Below are positions 1-10,752 of a stretch of DNA of 64,000 bases, one piece after another. The stretch is from positions 129,688,376 through 129,752,375 of the forward strand of contig JAUPFV010000002.1 in assembly GCA_036936605.1 (NCBI GenBank), read 5' to 3'. Source of the stretch: Limnanthes douglasii subsp. nivea (taxonomy: Eukaryota > Streptophyta > Magnoliopsida > Brassicales > Limnanthaceae). Both the position numbers and the translations under genes were made by a program. The notes beneath the pieces were generated by a model. That model worked only from the letters and a program-made list of their open reading frames with translations, had not been told where the DNA came from and ran no database searches. The number at the start of each line of letters is the position of its first letter. The stretch's first letter is position 1.

Positions 1-2
1 GG

Positions 3-2063
3 ATTCCGGAAAATGTGAAAATAAGGATCCCAATAGACCCTGAAACCCTAATGGACTGCAAACTTAGTGAAGTAGTCATCTTCACTGAGCTCTTTAACTG
101 GGGGCTAAGGTTTCCCTTAGATACGGAGATACTTAGGTACCTCCACCTCATCAAGCTTTGTCCAAGCCAACTGAGCCCTAATACCTGGTACACTCTCATG
201 GCCTGTATCATGGCCTCCAGGCTCTCCGGAATTCCTCTTCCGATGGAGGAATTCGCTGCTGTGGCCAGCCTCTGCAGAAACCCCCATATCCTCTTTTATC
301 ACTTCAACATGGGTGATAACTATAAGGCAGTGGATGACCTGCTCAAGTCGGAGAGAAATTGGAGGACTCACTTCTTGTTCGTGAGTGATGCTTGGGAGAA
401 TCGGAGGAAGATCAAAGCCGGAGTCAACTCGAGTCTCCTTACTAGCAGATGGCGAAGTGATCGTAAGAATCCCACCTTACATTCTCATTTTTATTTTTAT
501 CAAATTTGTTTAACTGACTGGTCTTGTATTTTTTTCTTGACAGAGCTGCCTAAAGACTTCAATGATTATTTAAAGGCCGGGCAGACCACTTGTACCAAGA
601 TCAACACTTGGGCTGCTGAAAAGTGGGGAAACCGTTTTCATGACGCCTTTACTGGAGGCAATCTCGCAAGGTCCCATCTCTGGAACACTACTGGCCGGAG
701 GGACTTTTCCTGGGAAGAACTTACCACTCCACCCCCTCCGGATGTAGTCCTTAAAAGAACACACGCACCGGACGGGTCACTGTACTTTCTTGGTCGAGCC
801 AAGGCCCCAAGTAAAATGAAAGGCAAAAAAGGGAAAGGCAAGAAGAGTGCGGTTGAGGCTAACCCTGCCGAAGTGGAGGAGACTGCTCCAACAAACCCAA
901 AGGGGCCAGTTCCAAGCCAGATCGATGCTGCTCTGCTAGAAGTAGTAGAGCATGAGAGTGCTAGGGAAGAGGCAGGATCTCCAAATCCCCCAAGGGTTCC
1001 TAAGAGAGACCGGAAACGGAGAGCAGAAAGTAAGGAGAGGGAGGCCAAGAAGAAAAAGACCTCTAGGGGTGATGAACTTTCTCTCCGGACTTCGGAGCCT
1101 CTCCCTCCTGTTGACCCTACTGATCCAACAAGAGCAGAAGAGATCCCTGGTGACTTTCAAACTGATGAGGTTGGAGGAGGAGACCTCAGTATTGACGGCG
1201 TTGACATTACAGGGCTTGAGGGGCTTGGTGATTACTTTGAAAATCTCCCCAGGGATGACTTTGCTGGGCCTTATCTCCGTCCAAGCACTTCGAACACCGT
1301 TACCTTCAATGGTAAAACTTTCACTGTTTCAAGTGAAAGAGAGGCTATAACTCACTCTATACTGAGTACCATTCAGCCAGTGTTGGTCCTGGAGAAGCAA
1401 GTGCGAGGTCAGGCATCAATCATTACTGCCCTTAATTCTGACAAGGAGAGATTGTCCGGAGACCTCCTTATTGCCAACCAAAACGCTGATGTTTTAAAGA
1501 GAGAAAACGAGGAGTTTAAGAAGAACCAGGAGGGTTGGGTCACAAAGGTAGCTGCCCTAGAAGATACTATCAAAGGCCTCCGGGAAAAGCAGCCCAAGTT
1601 GGAGAAAGATCTTACCTCTTCAAAAGAGGAGATGAAGACCAAGGATCAAGTCATTCTTACTTTGACCAACGACAAGATCGCCCTCGAGGACTCGGTGTCC
1701 AAGGCTATAGAGGAAAAAGCCGACCTGCTAAGGGAGCAATAGGCAAAAATCCAGGCCAAGATTGATGCTTATGCCAACAATGTGATAGACAGTCAAGAAG
1801 AGATGTATGCCAAGGTGAAGTCGGACATGGTCTTTCTTTTTCATGAGAAGTTTCCGAAGAGGAATCTAAGAGACTTATGGATTTTTGTAGAGTATCCAGA
1901 CCTTCCCTTTCATACAATGGCTGAGGGTGACAGGTTTGATTTCTCCAGTGCGTCCTCATCCGATAAAGAAGATAGCACCGGGGAGAGTCCAGGTGAGGAG
2001 AATGATGACCCCAAGAAGAAGAAAACAAGTGAGGCTGAGCCGTATTCAAAGGCTCAGTCTTAG
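3..2063 (+). pseudogene. Antisense extra ORF (aORF) of Tat copy A, 5' end outside window
   Basis: The frame is open from base 3, beginning with IPENVKIRIPIDPE, to a TAG at 1740-1742, and then continues in the same frame to 2063; the TAG is one nonsense mutation, since copy B has a sense codon there. The N-terminal part (to about 560) is a globular domain with FNWGLRFPLD and MASRLSGIPLPMEEFA, of the kind usually labelled putative gypsy-type transposon protein in plants (family assignment from memory, not searched). Then come a lysine/proline-rich basic stretch (about 790-1080), an acidic stretch, a coiled coil (about 1380-1800) and an acidic Ser/Glu/Lys tail. It is transcribed opposite to pol. 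Function is unknown. Copy B has the same ORF on its minus strand. A probable intron lies at 463-543. Confidence 0.8.
463..543 (+). other. Probable GT-AG intron in aORF of copy A
   Basis: The donor reads C|GTAAGAATCC and the acceptor follows a T-rich run ending TTGACAG|AGCTG. Its length of 81 bp keeps the frame open even if unspliced, but the retained peptide is hydrophobic and unlike the flanks. Copy B has an intron-like insert at the same place (14459-14549) with different sequence and length, while the exon flanks (RWRSD and LPKDF / LPKEF) are conserved. This contrast is the main evidence. Confidence 0.65.
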
Positions 2064-2568
2064 AATATTAATTATCTTTTGTTTTTTGTTTTGATTGAAC
2101 TAAAGTCCTTGGAAGTCCAAGGCATTTTTGTAACTGTTTCCGTTGTTTGATCGGACAGATCTGTTTGTTTTGACAACTTAAAGTCCTTGGATGGCCAAGG
2201 CACTTCGGTTATTTCAATGGATGTCTTTATTTTTCACAGCTCTTACATTCTTTCATAGTTTTTTAATTTTGATGGCTAATGTTTAAACAACCCTTAGTTA
2301 TTTCATAAACATCTTAAAGTGAGAGTGTTTAAATTCTCCGATGACAAATGTTTAAGTAGTCATTACACCTTTAGTTCAATCCGGCCGGTGTTTAAACAAA
2401 AATTTGACAAGAAACAAAATAAGAACACTCCGAATTTTTAAGAAGGCATCAAATTTTATAAAAGAGCCCGCACACCTCATTAAAACCTCCCCGCGCCACG
2501 AGGGTAGGAAAGAGTATGCCCCTAAATATTTACATGGATTTTTAAACAAGTAAATATTTACATAGTTT
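2064..2568. repeat. Convergence zone of copy A with two palindromes
   Basis: This is about 505 bp between the ends of two convergent reading frames (aORF on plus, integrase on minus), with no ORF of its own. Two imperfect palindromes built on CCTTGG/CCAAGG occur at 2103-2123 and 2181-2201. The same pair occurs at the equivalent place in copy B. The AT-rich rest (many TTTAAAC and TAAATATTTAC words) is partly conserved in B, for example the GTAGGAAAGAGTATGCCCC-like stretch near 2500. A role in 3'-end formation for both transcripts is possible but inferred. Confidence 0.6.
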
Positions 2569-5500
2569 CTACTCCAAGTACATCCGGAGGTGCTCAATAT
2601 TCCAAGGGTGATTCAAAACCCTTCCATCCTTGTCTTCTAGCCAGTATGTTCCAGGTTTAAGCCTTTCAATGACCATATAGGGTCCTTCCCAAGTTGGGGC
2701 TAGTTTGCCGAGTAGCTTCTCTTTAGTGTATAAGAATACTTTCCTTAATATCTTATCCCCTGGCTGAAAATCTCTTCTTTTAACTCTGGAAGCATACCTG
2801 CTTCTCATCAAACCCTGATAGTGCGCAGTTCTAAGGTGAGCCTTAACTCTTCTTTCTTCTATTAAGTCAAGCTGGCCTCTGATTGCCACTTCGTTAGCGT
2901 GTTCGGAGAAATTGTGAACTCGAAATGAAGGGAGAGTTGCTTCTATGGGAGCTATGGCATCCATCCCATAGACTAAGGCAAAAGGTGGCTCTTGTGTTGC
3001 AGCCCCACGTGTAGTCCGGTAGGCCCACAAAACCTCTTGTAAATAGCTAGGCTATTTTCCAGCAGCCCCTTCTAAATTTTTCTTTAAACCGGACAATATA
3101 GTTTGTTAGCCACTTCAACCTGACCATTTGCTTGTGGGTGGAAAGGTGAAGAGAAACAATGCTGTATACCTCTAGAGGCACAGAAACTCTCCATTTCCTT
3201 GTTGTCGAACTGTGGTCCATTGTGTGTCGTTATCTTCTGTGGAATGCCAAATCTGCAACAGATATTGGTAAAATGAATTTTATGACATCTTTCGATGTTG
3301 TACCTGCCAGTAGGGCTGCTTCGATCCACTTCGAAAAATAATCAATAGCAACAATTATTGTCCTGCGTCCTCGGATGCCATAGGTAGAGGTCCCACCAAA
3401 TCCAACCCCCATCGAGCAAAAGGTATAGGCTCAGAAATTGACTCTAAAGGGATGGTTGGGATATGAATTTCATTGCTATATCTCTGGCATGGGTCACACC
3501 TCCTCACCAGCTCCTTAGCATCTTGCATTATAGAGGGCCAATAATAACCAGCCAATAAAACTCTCCTCGTTAGAACCCTGAATCCACAGTGAGCTGATCC
3601 CTCACCATCATGTAATTCAGAGAGGACTATTTGAGATTCATCAACCCCCAAACATCGTAAGAGGGGTTTACTGTAAGACTTTTTATACAGAACATATCTT
3701 AGTATGATAAAACCACGAGCCTTGTGCTTCACTTTTCTTGCTATTGATTTATCCGGAGGTAAGATGCCATCGGAGAGATATTGAAGGAGAGGAAACCTCC
3801 AATCTTGGGGCTGTCCTATCTATATATCAAATCTTTTTTCCTCTTTACCCATATTGACCTGGATGGAAGGGCACTCCAGCACATGGATCTAAGGGTATGA
3901 TTCAGTATAGGCTATGGTTGCCAAGGAGTCTGCTAGCTCATTTTTTGTTCGGGGTATGTGCTCATAAACAACACTCTTGAACTTAAGAGCCACATCTTTG
4001 AGAAAAAGTAAGTATTTTATTAACTGTTCCTTTTTTGCTTCAGATTGACCTTGCGCATGGTGGATAAGAAGCTGGGAATCACTCATCAACTTGACCCTTT
4101 TGGCCCCACAAATATGAGCTAACTTTAAACCAGCTATAGCAGCTTCATATTCAGACTCATTGTTGGAAGCCCTAAAAGCAAAACATATAGCTTGGTACAT
4201 TTTGTCACCATACAGAGAGGTCAAGCATACCCATGCACCACATCCCATAGTACTTGATCCACAATCCGTCCGGACGACCCAGAACTTTTTACCTTTCATC
4301 TCAGTTGTTTGCTTTGTATCCCTATCTGAGTGGAATTAAACTAAAAAATCAGCCACAACTTGGGCTTTGATTGCTGTTCGAGGAGCAAAATCAATGTCGA
4401 AGTCCCCCAGCTCCACTGACCATTTAGTCATTCTACTTGAAATATCAGCATTTTATAACACGTTTTTCATGGGATTGGATGTCCGGACAATAATAGGATG
4501 AGCCTGAAAATAAGGCCTCATTTTCCTAACAGCAATTACTAGGGCTAGTGCTAACTTCTCAAGCTTAAGATAGCGTTTTATGCATCTATCAAGCTCTTAC
4601 TGATGTAATACACTGGACGGGGATAATCATCCACCTCCCTTACCAATACAACACTGATGGCACAACTGGAAACTGCCAAATATACGAAGAGTATCTCTCC
4701 ATCAACAGGTTTAAATAAAGTCTTGGGGGAGGATAAATGTTTTTTAATCTCATTGAAGGCCTCATCACATTGTGATGTCCAGTCAAATCCCTTGGTACCT
4801 TTTAAAGTTTGAAAAAACGGGGCACATCTGTCCGAAGACCTCGAGATGAATCGATTTAAAGCAGTCAACCTCCCAGTCAACCGTTGTACTTCTTTAATAT
4901 TTCGAGGAGGCTCCATTTGAAATAAAGCATTAAGCTGGTCCGGATCAGGCTATATCCCTTGCTCACTTATTATGTACCCTAGGAATTTTCCGGACTATAC
5001 TCCGAACACACACGTTTCTGGATTTAGTTTTAAATTTACTTCTACTAAGTTGGTAAAAGTTTCTTGGAGGTCTGCCAAGTGTAGTTCTTCGTCCACACTT
5101 TTAACCATCATGTCATCGATGTATACTTCCATATTTCTTCCAATTTGATTAGCAAAAGCTTTGTTTACTAACCTCTGATAGGTAGCCCCAGCATTTTTCA
5201 ACCCAAATGGCATCACCTTGTAACAATGAAGGCCCCTATCAGTGACAAATGTTGTATGCTCTTGATCCTTTAGATCTACTTGAATCTGGTTATACCCGGA
5301 GAAGGCATCCATGAAAGATAGTAGCTTATTCCCAGATGTAGTATCCACCAGCTGATCAATCCGGGGGATAGGGTATAAATCCTTCGGGCAAGCCCTGTTG
5401 AGATATGTAAAATCAATACACATACGCCACTTGCCATTTTTCTTTTTCACCAAGACCGGATTGGATGTCCATAAAGGATAATGAGACTCCTTTATATGCC

Positions 5501-6349
5501 CCATCTTAGTAAGCCTGTCGACCTCTTGAACTATGACATCAGCCTTTTCTTTGGAAAAAGCTCTTCACTTTTGTACCACAGGTGCTATGTCTCTTCGGAT
5601 GGACAAGTGGTGCGATATAATATCTGCTGGTACCCCAGTAACATCAGCATTGCACCAAGCAAAAACATGCTGATGCTCTTTTAGGAACTTCAATATTTTA
5701 CCCTTCAATTCGGATGCCATTTTGGACCATATCTTAACATTTTTTCCCTCTTCCAAAGAATGTGTTTCAACTTCTTCAACCGATATTAAAACTCCAGGGG
5801 TCTCTCTGGGGTCATCAATTTCACCCTCACCCCTAGAAAGCCCCTCAAACTGCTATTCCTCATTCATACGAACTGCTCCCAACGTCTGAGGAGCCAGTGT
5901 TGTTACATAACACTCTCTTGCAATCTTTTGACTGCTCCGAACAACTCCCACTTGTCCTTGCACAGCATATTTCAAACATTGGTGGACTGTTGAGGCCACT
6001 GCATGCATCCTAGAGAGCCAAGACCTCCCTAGAATAGGATTATAACAACTGGGACAATCCACCACGATAAACAGTATTCTAACCATCTTCTTAAAAGGGC
6101 CCTTGCCCAACAAAACTTCATCTTCGAACTCCCCGATCACATCTGCTGAGCTTCCAGTGAAACCTACAATTGATCTGTTCGAACGCTGAATTACCGCAGG
6201 ATTTTTCATCTTTTTGTATGAAGTTAAAAAGAGGATATTGGCTGAACTCCCAGTATCCACCAAAATTCGTCTTATGTCATTGCCCCCAATGGATGCTCCT
6301 ATCATAACACCATCTTCATGAGGACCGACTATATCCCTCAAGTCATCCT
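2569..6349 (-). pseudogene. pol (protease, RT, RNase H, aRNH, integrase) of copy A, broken
   Basis: In reading order: protease from 6349 to the TAG at 5855-5853, with ILVDTGSSANILF. RT (about 5760-4920) keeps YIDDMMVKS. The gypsy RNase H (about 4916-4340) has YLAVSS in place of the usual Asp-Ala-Ser. The archaeal-type RNase H (4299-3889) has all expected acidic residues: RTDCGSS, NESEYEA, SDSQL and NELADS. The integrase has the zinc-finger CDPCQRY, the core motifs GLDLVGPLP and a TDNGPQFD-like motif with His for Asp (THNGPQFD), then SPFHPQANGQVEVAN and the C-terminal WEGPYMVIERLKPGTYWLED. Breaks include a stop near 4337 (FLV*FHSD), frameshifts between 3030 and 3100 and near 3355, and a frame change near 4920-5000. 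It is clearly dead, but several domains are individually intact. Confidence 0.9.
5853..5855 (-). promoter_or_regulatory. In-frame UAG between protease and RT, copy A
   Basis: On the minus strand the context is GAA TAG CAG TTT GAG. The stop is at the same position as in copies B (9169-9171) and C (63141-63143), and the downstream peptide QFEGLSRGEGEIDDPRE is conserved in frame. It is interpreted as a regulated stop rather than a mutation because three independently decaying copies share it. Confidence 0.65.
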
Positions 6350-6754
6350 TGATGAGTCCGAATTCTGCATGCTCCCCGGACAAGGACAGATTGGTCCAAG
6401 GCCTCCGGACCGGACAGATCACTTCAAACACTTAGCCCATAGGACTGTTCTAACTATGACAAAAGTACTAAAAAACCTAAACACTACTTGACTAAGCTAC
6501 TTGCTCTCCTACTTAGAGCTCATGGGTCTTTGAACATGACCCGGGTCCATTAAACATGACCCGAAAGCCCATAAGGGCCCAAACATTAGGGTATAAATAC
6601 CCAACCACCTGCATTAAGTGTGGGTAAGGAGAATTAACTGCAACCAGCCAGCTTAATTATCTCTTTACTCTCTACACTAAAAACATAATACCCACATACT
6701 ACTATTAAACATCAAACAAATTACAAGCCTACCCTCAGGCGATAATTATCCTCA
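6350..6754 (+). repeat. 5' LTR of copy B
   Basis: It starts TGATGAGTCCGAATTC and ends TTATCCTCA, as do the LTRs at 16343 and 60251. A GACCCGGGTC palindrome, GGGCCCA (site II-like) and the TATA box TATAAATA at 6592-6599 are shared with the other LTRs. It lacks the short A/C-rich repeats found before the end of the other two, and part of the first 120 bp is rearranged. Confidence 0.88.
6592..6599 (+). promoter_or_regulatory. LTR TATA box, copy B 5' LTR
   Basis: TATAAATA lies about 160 bp before the LTR end, downstream of AAGCCCATAAGGGCCCA. The same arrangement occurs at 16625-16632 and 60538-60545, so this is the likely promoter of the sense gag-pol transcript. Confidence 0.7.
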
Positions 6755-6760
6755 CCAAAA

Positions 6761-6778
6761 TGGCGACCACAGTGGGAG
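6761..6778 (+). other. Primer-binding-like site, copy B
   Basis: TGGCGACCACAGTGGGAG begins six bases after the LTR end and starts with TGG, as tRNA-primed sites do. It is identical at 60737-60754 in copy C. The tRNA was not identified from memory; Ogre-type elements are known to use tRNA-Arg and have a similar TGGCGAC start. Confidence 0.7.
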
Positions 6779-6829
6779 TAGAAGGTGTCTGAATCAAGCA
6801 TTCAAAACCAGCTAAGAAAGTCAGTCTGA

Positions 6830-9171
6830 ATGAATCCGGACAATCCAGAAGTACCACCAGCTCTGCTCGAAGTGGTGTGAGAGAACGACGAGTACACTAT
6901 TGAAGAGCGTGATAGGCTAAAGGGTGAAATAGAAGCTCTGAGGGCAGAAAAGGCTAAGATGGGCATGAAAGAAAAGTCCAAAGCATCAGTTGCTCATCAC
7001 ACTGACAACCCCAGAGAGCACGAGTCTTCAAAGACTCATGTGAGCACCAAAAAGACTCATGCCAGCTCCAAAACGTCTCACCGGTCTAAGCCAGTGGAGA
7101 GTTCTGACTCAAGCTCAGAATCTTCTAATAGCTCTTCGGACAATGAAGGAGTTGAAAAATCCTTATCCTCTAGCAGCGATGAGGGTCGAACTAGAAAGAA
7201 GCAAAAGCAAATAAAAAAATATTCAAGAAAAAAGGATAGAGATGGAAGGATGAAGAAGAATATTGGTAAAGGGTCATCTCACAGCCGGAGGCATGTGGAC
7301 CGGATGCTGATGGATCCCTTTGCTTTTCACGATGAGCCAGGTATCTTTGCAACTCCCAATGAGGATACTGTGTTCAGTCGTGGGAGAAATTGGAGGCAAT
7401 TTCCATTATCTTCTAAAATTCTGTCCAGAAACCTCCCTAAGAGGTTTGACAGCACCAAAATAGAAAAGTACGATGGCAGTACTGATCCGGACAACCATTT
7501 GGAACAATTTAAAAACTTCATGATGAACTTTGACGACGATGATAAACTACTTTGTAGGGCATTCTCCCAATCATTTACGGGGAGTGCTCTAAAAGGGTAC
7601 AACAGCCTGCCTCATGGTTGTATTAAAGATTTCGATACTTTTTGGGTAGCCTTTCGAAGGCAGTTTGTAGGGAGTAAAGAGCTAAAAGGCAATGGAGACA
7701 CAATAATCCATTGTTCCCAGGAACCAAATGAGTCCTTGAAAGAATATATAAGTCGTTTTGTGAACACCAAGAATGGGTTGGCTGATTGCTTCGAACAGGT
7801 AGCAATAGCATCCCTAAGACAGGGCTTGAACCCTGGCAATTTGGCTGACTCAGTGACCAGAAAGAAGGCCATGACATGGGGAGGGTTGCTAAATCAGGTT
7901 GGAAAACAAATAAATGTTGACGAAACGAAGAAAACCAGGGTGCACAGGCAGGTGAGGTATACCCCGGTGGCACCAAATCCCAATCAGAATCAATCCGGGA
8001 ACAAAGGAAGAGAGACCGGGCAGGGGCATGTAGGGCAAAAGCTCAGTCTCAGCCAGCTGCTCCTGCTCAGAGTCAGCAATCCAGAAACAAGAGAGGGACA
8101 TGGGTCTAATCGGAGTGGTTTGCAGAATTGAAAGAAAGTGTGGCCATCATTTTTGATAAAACAAAGGAAGAGGTGCATTATCGGAGACCAGCCACATTGC
8201 AGTCTCCCAGAGAGCATCGCAATAACTCTTTTTGCCAATATCACAATGATATTGGTCATACCACTGATGGCTGCATAGCATTGAAACAAGAAGTTCAGAA
8301 CTTGATTGAGAGGGGAAAGCTGGGAGCTTACGTTAAGAGAAGAGGAGGCAACAGGCCTGACAACACTCACCGTGTTGGTCCAAGTAATGCTGCCCCGGAG
8401 GGGGCCATGGTTATAGTTGAAAGGTTTGATATGGAATCTGTATACTTGGATCCTGATCCAACACGAAACAGGGTGGGTGCTATAGAGGAATGTTCTAGGT
8501 CGGTCTCCAGGCTCATTAAATTCTTTGAGTCACTTACAATTTTCGGAGGGGACACCATGACAGCTCCTACTGCTTCTTCGAGAAAGAGGCATGTTCATAA
8601 TTTAGCCTCCCAGCTAGAAGGAGGCATGACATCTTATCAGTCACCAAACTCATTCCCATTCATAGTCTTTGATGAGGATGATTTGAGAGACATTGATGGC
8701 CCTCATGAAGATGCTGTTGTCATAGGAGCATCTATAGGGGGCAATGAAATAAGGCGAATTCTGGTGGATACTGGAAGCTCAGCCAATATCCTTTTCCTAA
8801 CCACTTACAAGAAAATGAAAAATCCAGCAGTAATTCAAAAGTCGGACAAGTCAATCGTGGGCTTCACAGGCAGCTCAGCCGATGTGATCGGAGAATTTGA
8901 AGAAGAGGTGTTATTGGGCAGGGGCCCTTTCAAGAAAATGGTTAGAATACTCTTTATCGTGGTGGATTGTCCCACTTGCTATAATGCTATTCTGGGGAGA
9001 TCTTGGCTCTCTAGGATGCATGCAGTGGCTTCAACAGTCCATCAGTGCTTAAAGTATGTTGTTCAGGGACAGGTTGGGGTTGTCCGGAGCAGCCAAAAGA
9101 TTGCAAGAGAATGCTATGCCACTGCCTTGGCTCCTCGAACGCTGGGGGCGGTCCGAATAAATGATCAATAG
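6830..9171 (+). pseudogene. gag-protease of copy B, broken
   Basis: The frame begins at ATG 6830 (MNPDNPEVPPALLEVV) and meets TGA at 6878-6880 where copy C has GAA. It then reads on: a serine/acidic then Lys/Arg-rich stretch, a retrotransposon gag domain (about 7480-7840, with FRRQFVGSKELKGNGDTIIH), and a zinc-knuckle-like C-x2-H-x4-H-x4-C (CQYHNDIGHTTDGC, near 8230). The protease has LVDTGSSANILF near 8765. A small deletion near 8030 and a TAA near 8107 (copy C has CAA) break it again. It ends at the conserved UAG at 9169. Confidence 0.88.
9169..9171 (+). promoter_or_regulatory. In-frame UAG between protease and RT, copy B
   Basis: The context is CAA TAG CAA TTT AAG, with a codon either side very like the tobamovirus-type leaky stop (UAG followed by CAR-YYA; the last base differs). 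Downstream the frame is open for about 190 bp and encodes the same peptide as in copies A and C before a copy-B-specific one-base insertion near 9360. Confidence 0.65.
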
Positions 9172-10752
9172 CAATTTAAGGGCCTTTCTGGGGGTGAGGG
9201 TGAAATTGATGACCCCAGAGAGACCCTTGGAGTGTTAATTCCAATTGAAGAGGTTGAAACGCATTGTTTGGTAGAAGGCAAGAGTGTCAAGATAGGGTCC
9301 AAGATGCCACCAATATTGAAAGAAGAGATGTTAAAATTTTTGAAAGACCATCAGCACGTTTTTTGCTTGGTGCAATGCTGATGTTACTGGAGTTCCATCA
9401 GAGGTGATATCCCATCACCTATCTGTCCGGAGAGATGTGGCACCAGTGGTTCAAAAGAGAAGAGTTTTCTCAAAAGAAAAGGCTGATGTCATAGTACAAG
9501 AGGTTGACAGACTCACAAAGATGGGGCACATTAAAGAATCTCAATACCCTTTGTGGACTGCCAATCCTGTCCTGGTAAAAAAAAAAAAGAATGGCAAATG
9601 GCGCATGTGCATCGACTTCACCGATCTCAATAGAGCTTGCCCAAAAGATTTGTATCCGGTCCCCCGGATAGATCAGTTAGTAGACTCTACTTCTGGAAAC
9701 AAGCTGCTCTCCTTTATGGATGCCTTCTCCGGGTACAATCAGATTCAAGTAGATCCAAAAGATCAAGAGCATACCACGTTTGTCACTGATAGGGGTCTAC
9801 ATTATTACAAAGTGATGCCATTTGGTTTAAAAAACGCTGGGGCTACTTATCAAAGGCTAGTCAACACGGCATTTGCTGATCAAATTGGAAGAAATATGGA
9901 GGTATACATTAACGATATGATGGTGAAAAGCGTGGATGAGCAGTTGCACTTGTCCGATCTCCAACAAACTTTTGCCAACTTGGCAAAAGTAAATTTGAAA
10001 CTAAACCCTGAAAAGTGTGTGTTCGGAGTGCAGTCCGGGAAATTCTTAGGGTATATCATAAGTGAATACAGCCCGACCCGGACCAGCTCAATGCCCTATT
10101 CCAGACGGAGCCTCCTCGAAACATTAAAGAAGTACAGCAATTAACAGGGAGATTAGCTGCCTTGAACAGATTCATCTCCAGGTCTTCGGACAGGTGTGCT
10201 CCATTCTTTCAAACTTTGAAGGGTGCAAAGGGGTTCGAATGGACCCCACGGTGTGATGAGGCATTCAATGAAATCAAGAAACATCTCTCCTCTCCCAAAA
10301 CTTTGTTCAAACCAGTTGATGGGGAGACTCTCTTTGTGTATTTGGCCGTTTCAAGTTGTGCCATCAGTGCTGTGTTGGTAAGAGAGGTCGATGGGCATCC
10401 CCACCCAGTGTACTACATCAGCAAAAGCTTGATTGATGCTGAGAGGCGTTACTTGAAACTCGAAAAACTGGCATTAGCTTTGGTGATAGCTGCAAGAAAG
10501 ATGAGGCCTTATTTCCAGGCTCATCCTATCATCGTCCGGACATCTTTCCCTTTAAAGAATGTCCTTCAAAAAGCAGACATTTCAAGCAGAATGACTAAGT
10601 GGTCAGTAGAGTTGGGGGACTTCGACATAGACTTTGCTCCCCGGACAGCAGTAAAAGCCCAATATGTGGCTGATTTTCTAGTTGAATTCCACTCTGATAG
10701 GGATTCAGAGCAAGCTATTGATATAAGAGACAAGAAAGTATGGATTGTCTGA
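9172..10752 (+). pseudogene. Reverse transcriptase and degenerate RNase H of copy B
   Basis: A T insertion near 9360 shifts the frame. RT then reads from 9404 with KWRMCIDFTDLNRACPKD, FMDAFSGYNQI and MPFGLKNAGATYQRLV. The catalytic motif is YINDMMVKS: AAC at 9911-9913 replaces the first Asp of the YIDD present in copies A and C, so this RT should be inactive. A deletion near 10065 shifts the frame again. The following gypsy-type RNase H (10162-10749) has LFVYLAVSSCAISAVL and RTSFPL where active enzymes carry Asp. TGA at 10750-10752 interrupts the frame just before the second RNase H. Confidence 0.9.

Larger units (their letters stand above)
1..6349 (-). mobile_element. Tat-lineage Ty3/gypsy retrotransposon, copy A, truncated
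   Basis: Read on the minus strand this holds protease (from 6349 down), RT, degenerate RNase H, archaeal-type RNase H and integrase (stop at 2569), followed by an extra ORF on the opposite strand (3-2063). That order, and the double RNase H, are characteristic of the Tat (Ogre/Retand-like) lineage. The element leaves the window on the left inside the extra ORF, so its 3' LTR is not seen. On the right it stops abruptly in the protease at 6349, where the LTR of copy B begins; gag and the 5' LTR are missing and do not reappear beyond copy B. Several frameshifts and stops make it non-autonomous. Confidence 0.9.

Noticed and set aside
638..1048. 136-codon minus-strand frame
   Set aside because: Shadow of the aORF at 3-2063, low-complexity Ser/Pro/Leu, no homologue seen in copy B in a consistent frame.
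5853..6431. Minus-strand frame of 192 codons extending past the protease into the LTR of copy B
   Set aside because: The first 27 codons are antisense LTR sequence; the junction at 6349/6350 makes a chance fusion, not a gene start.
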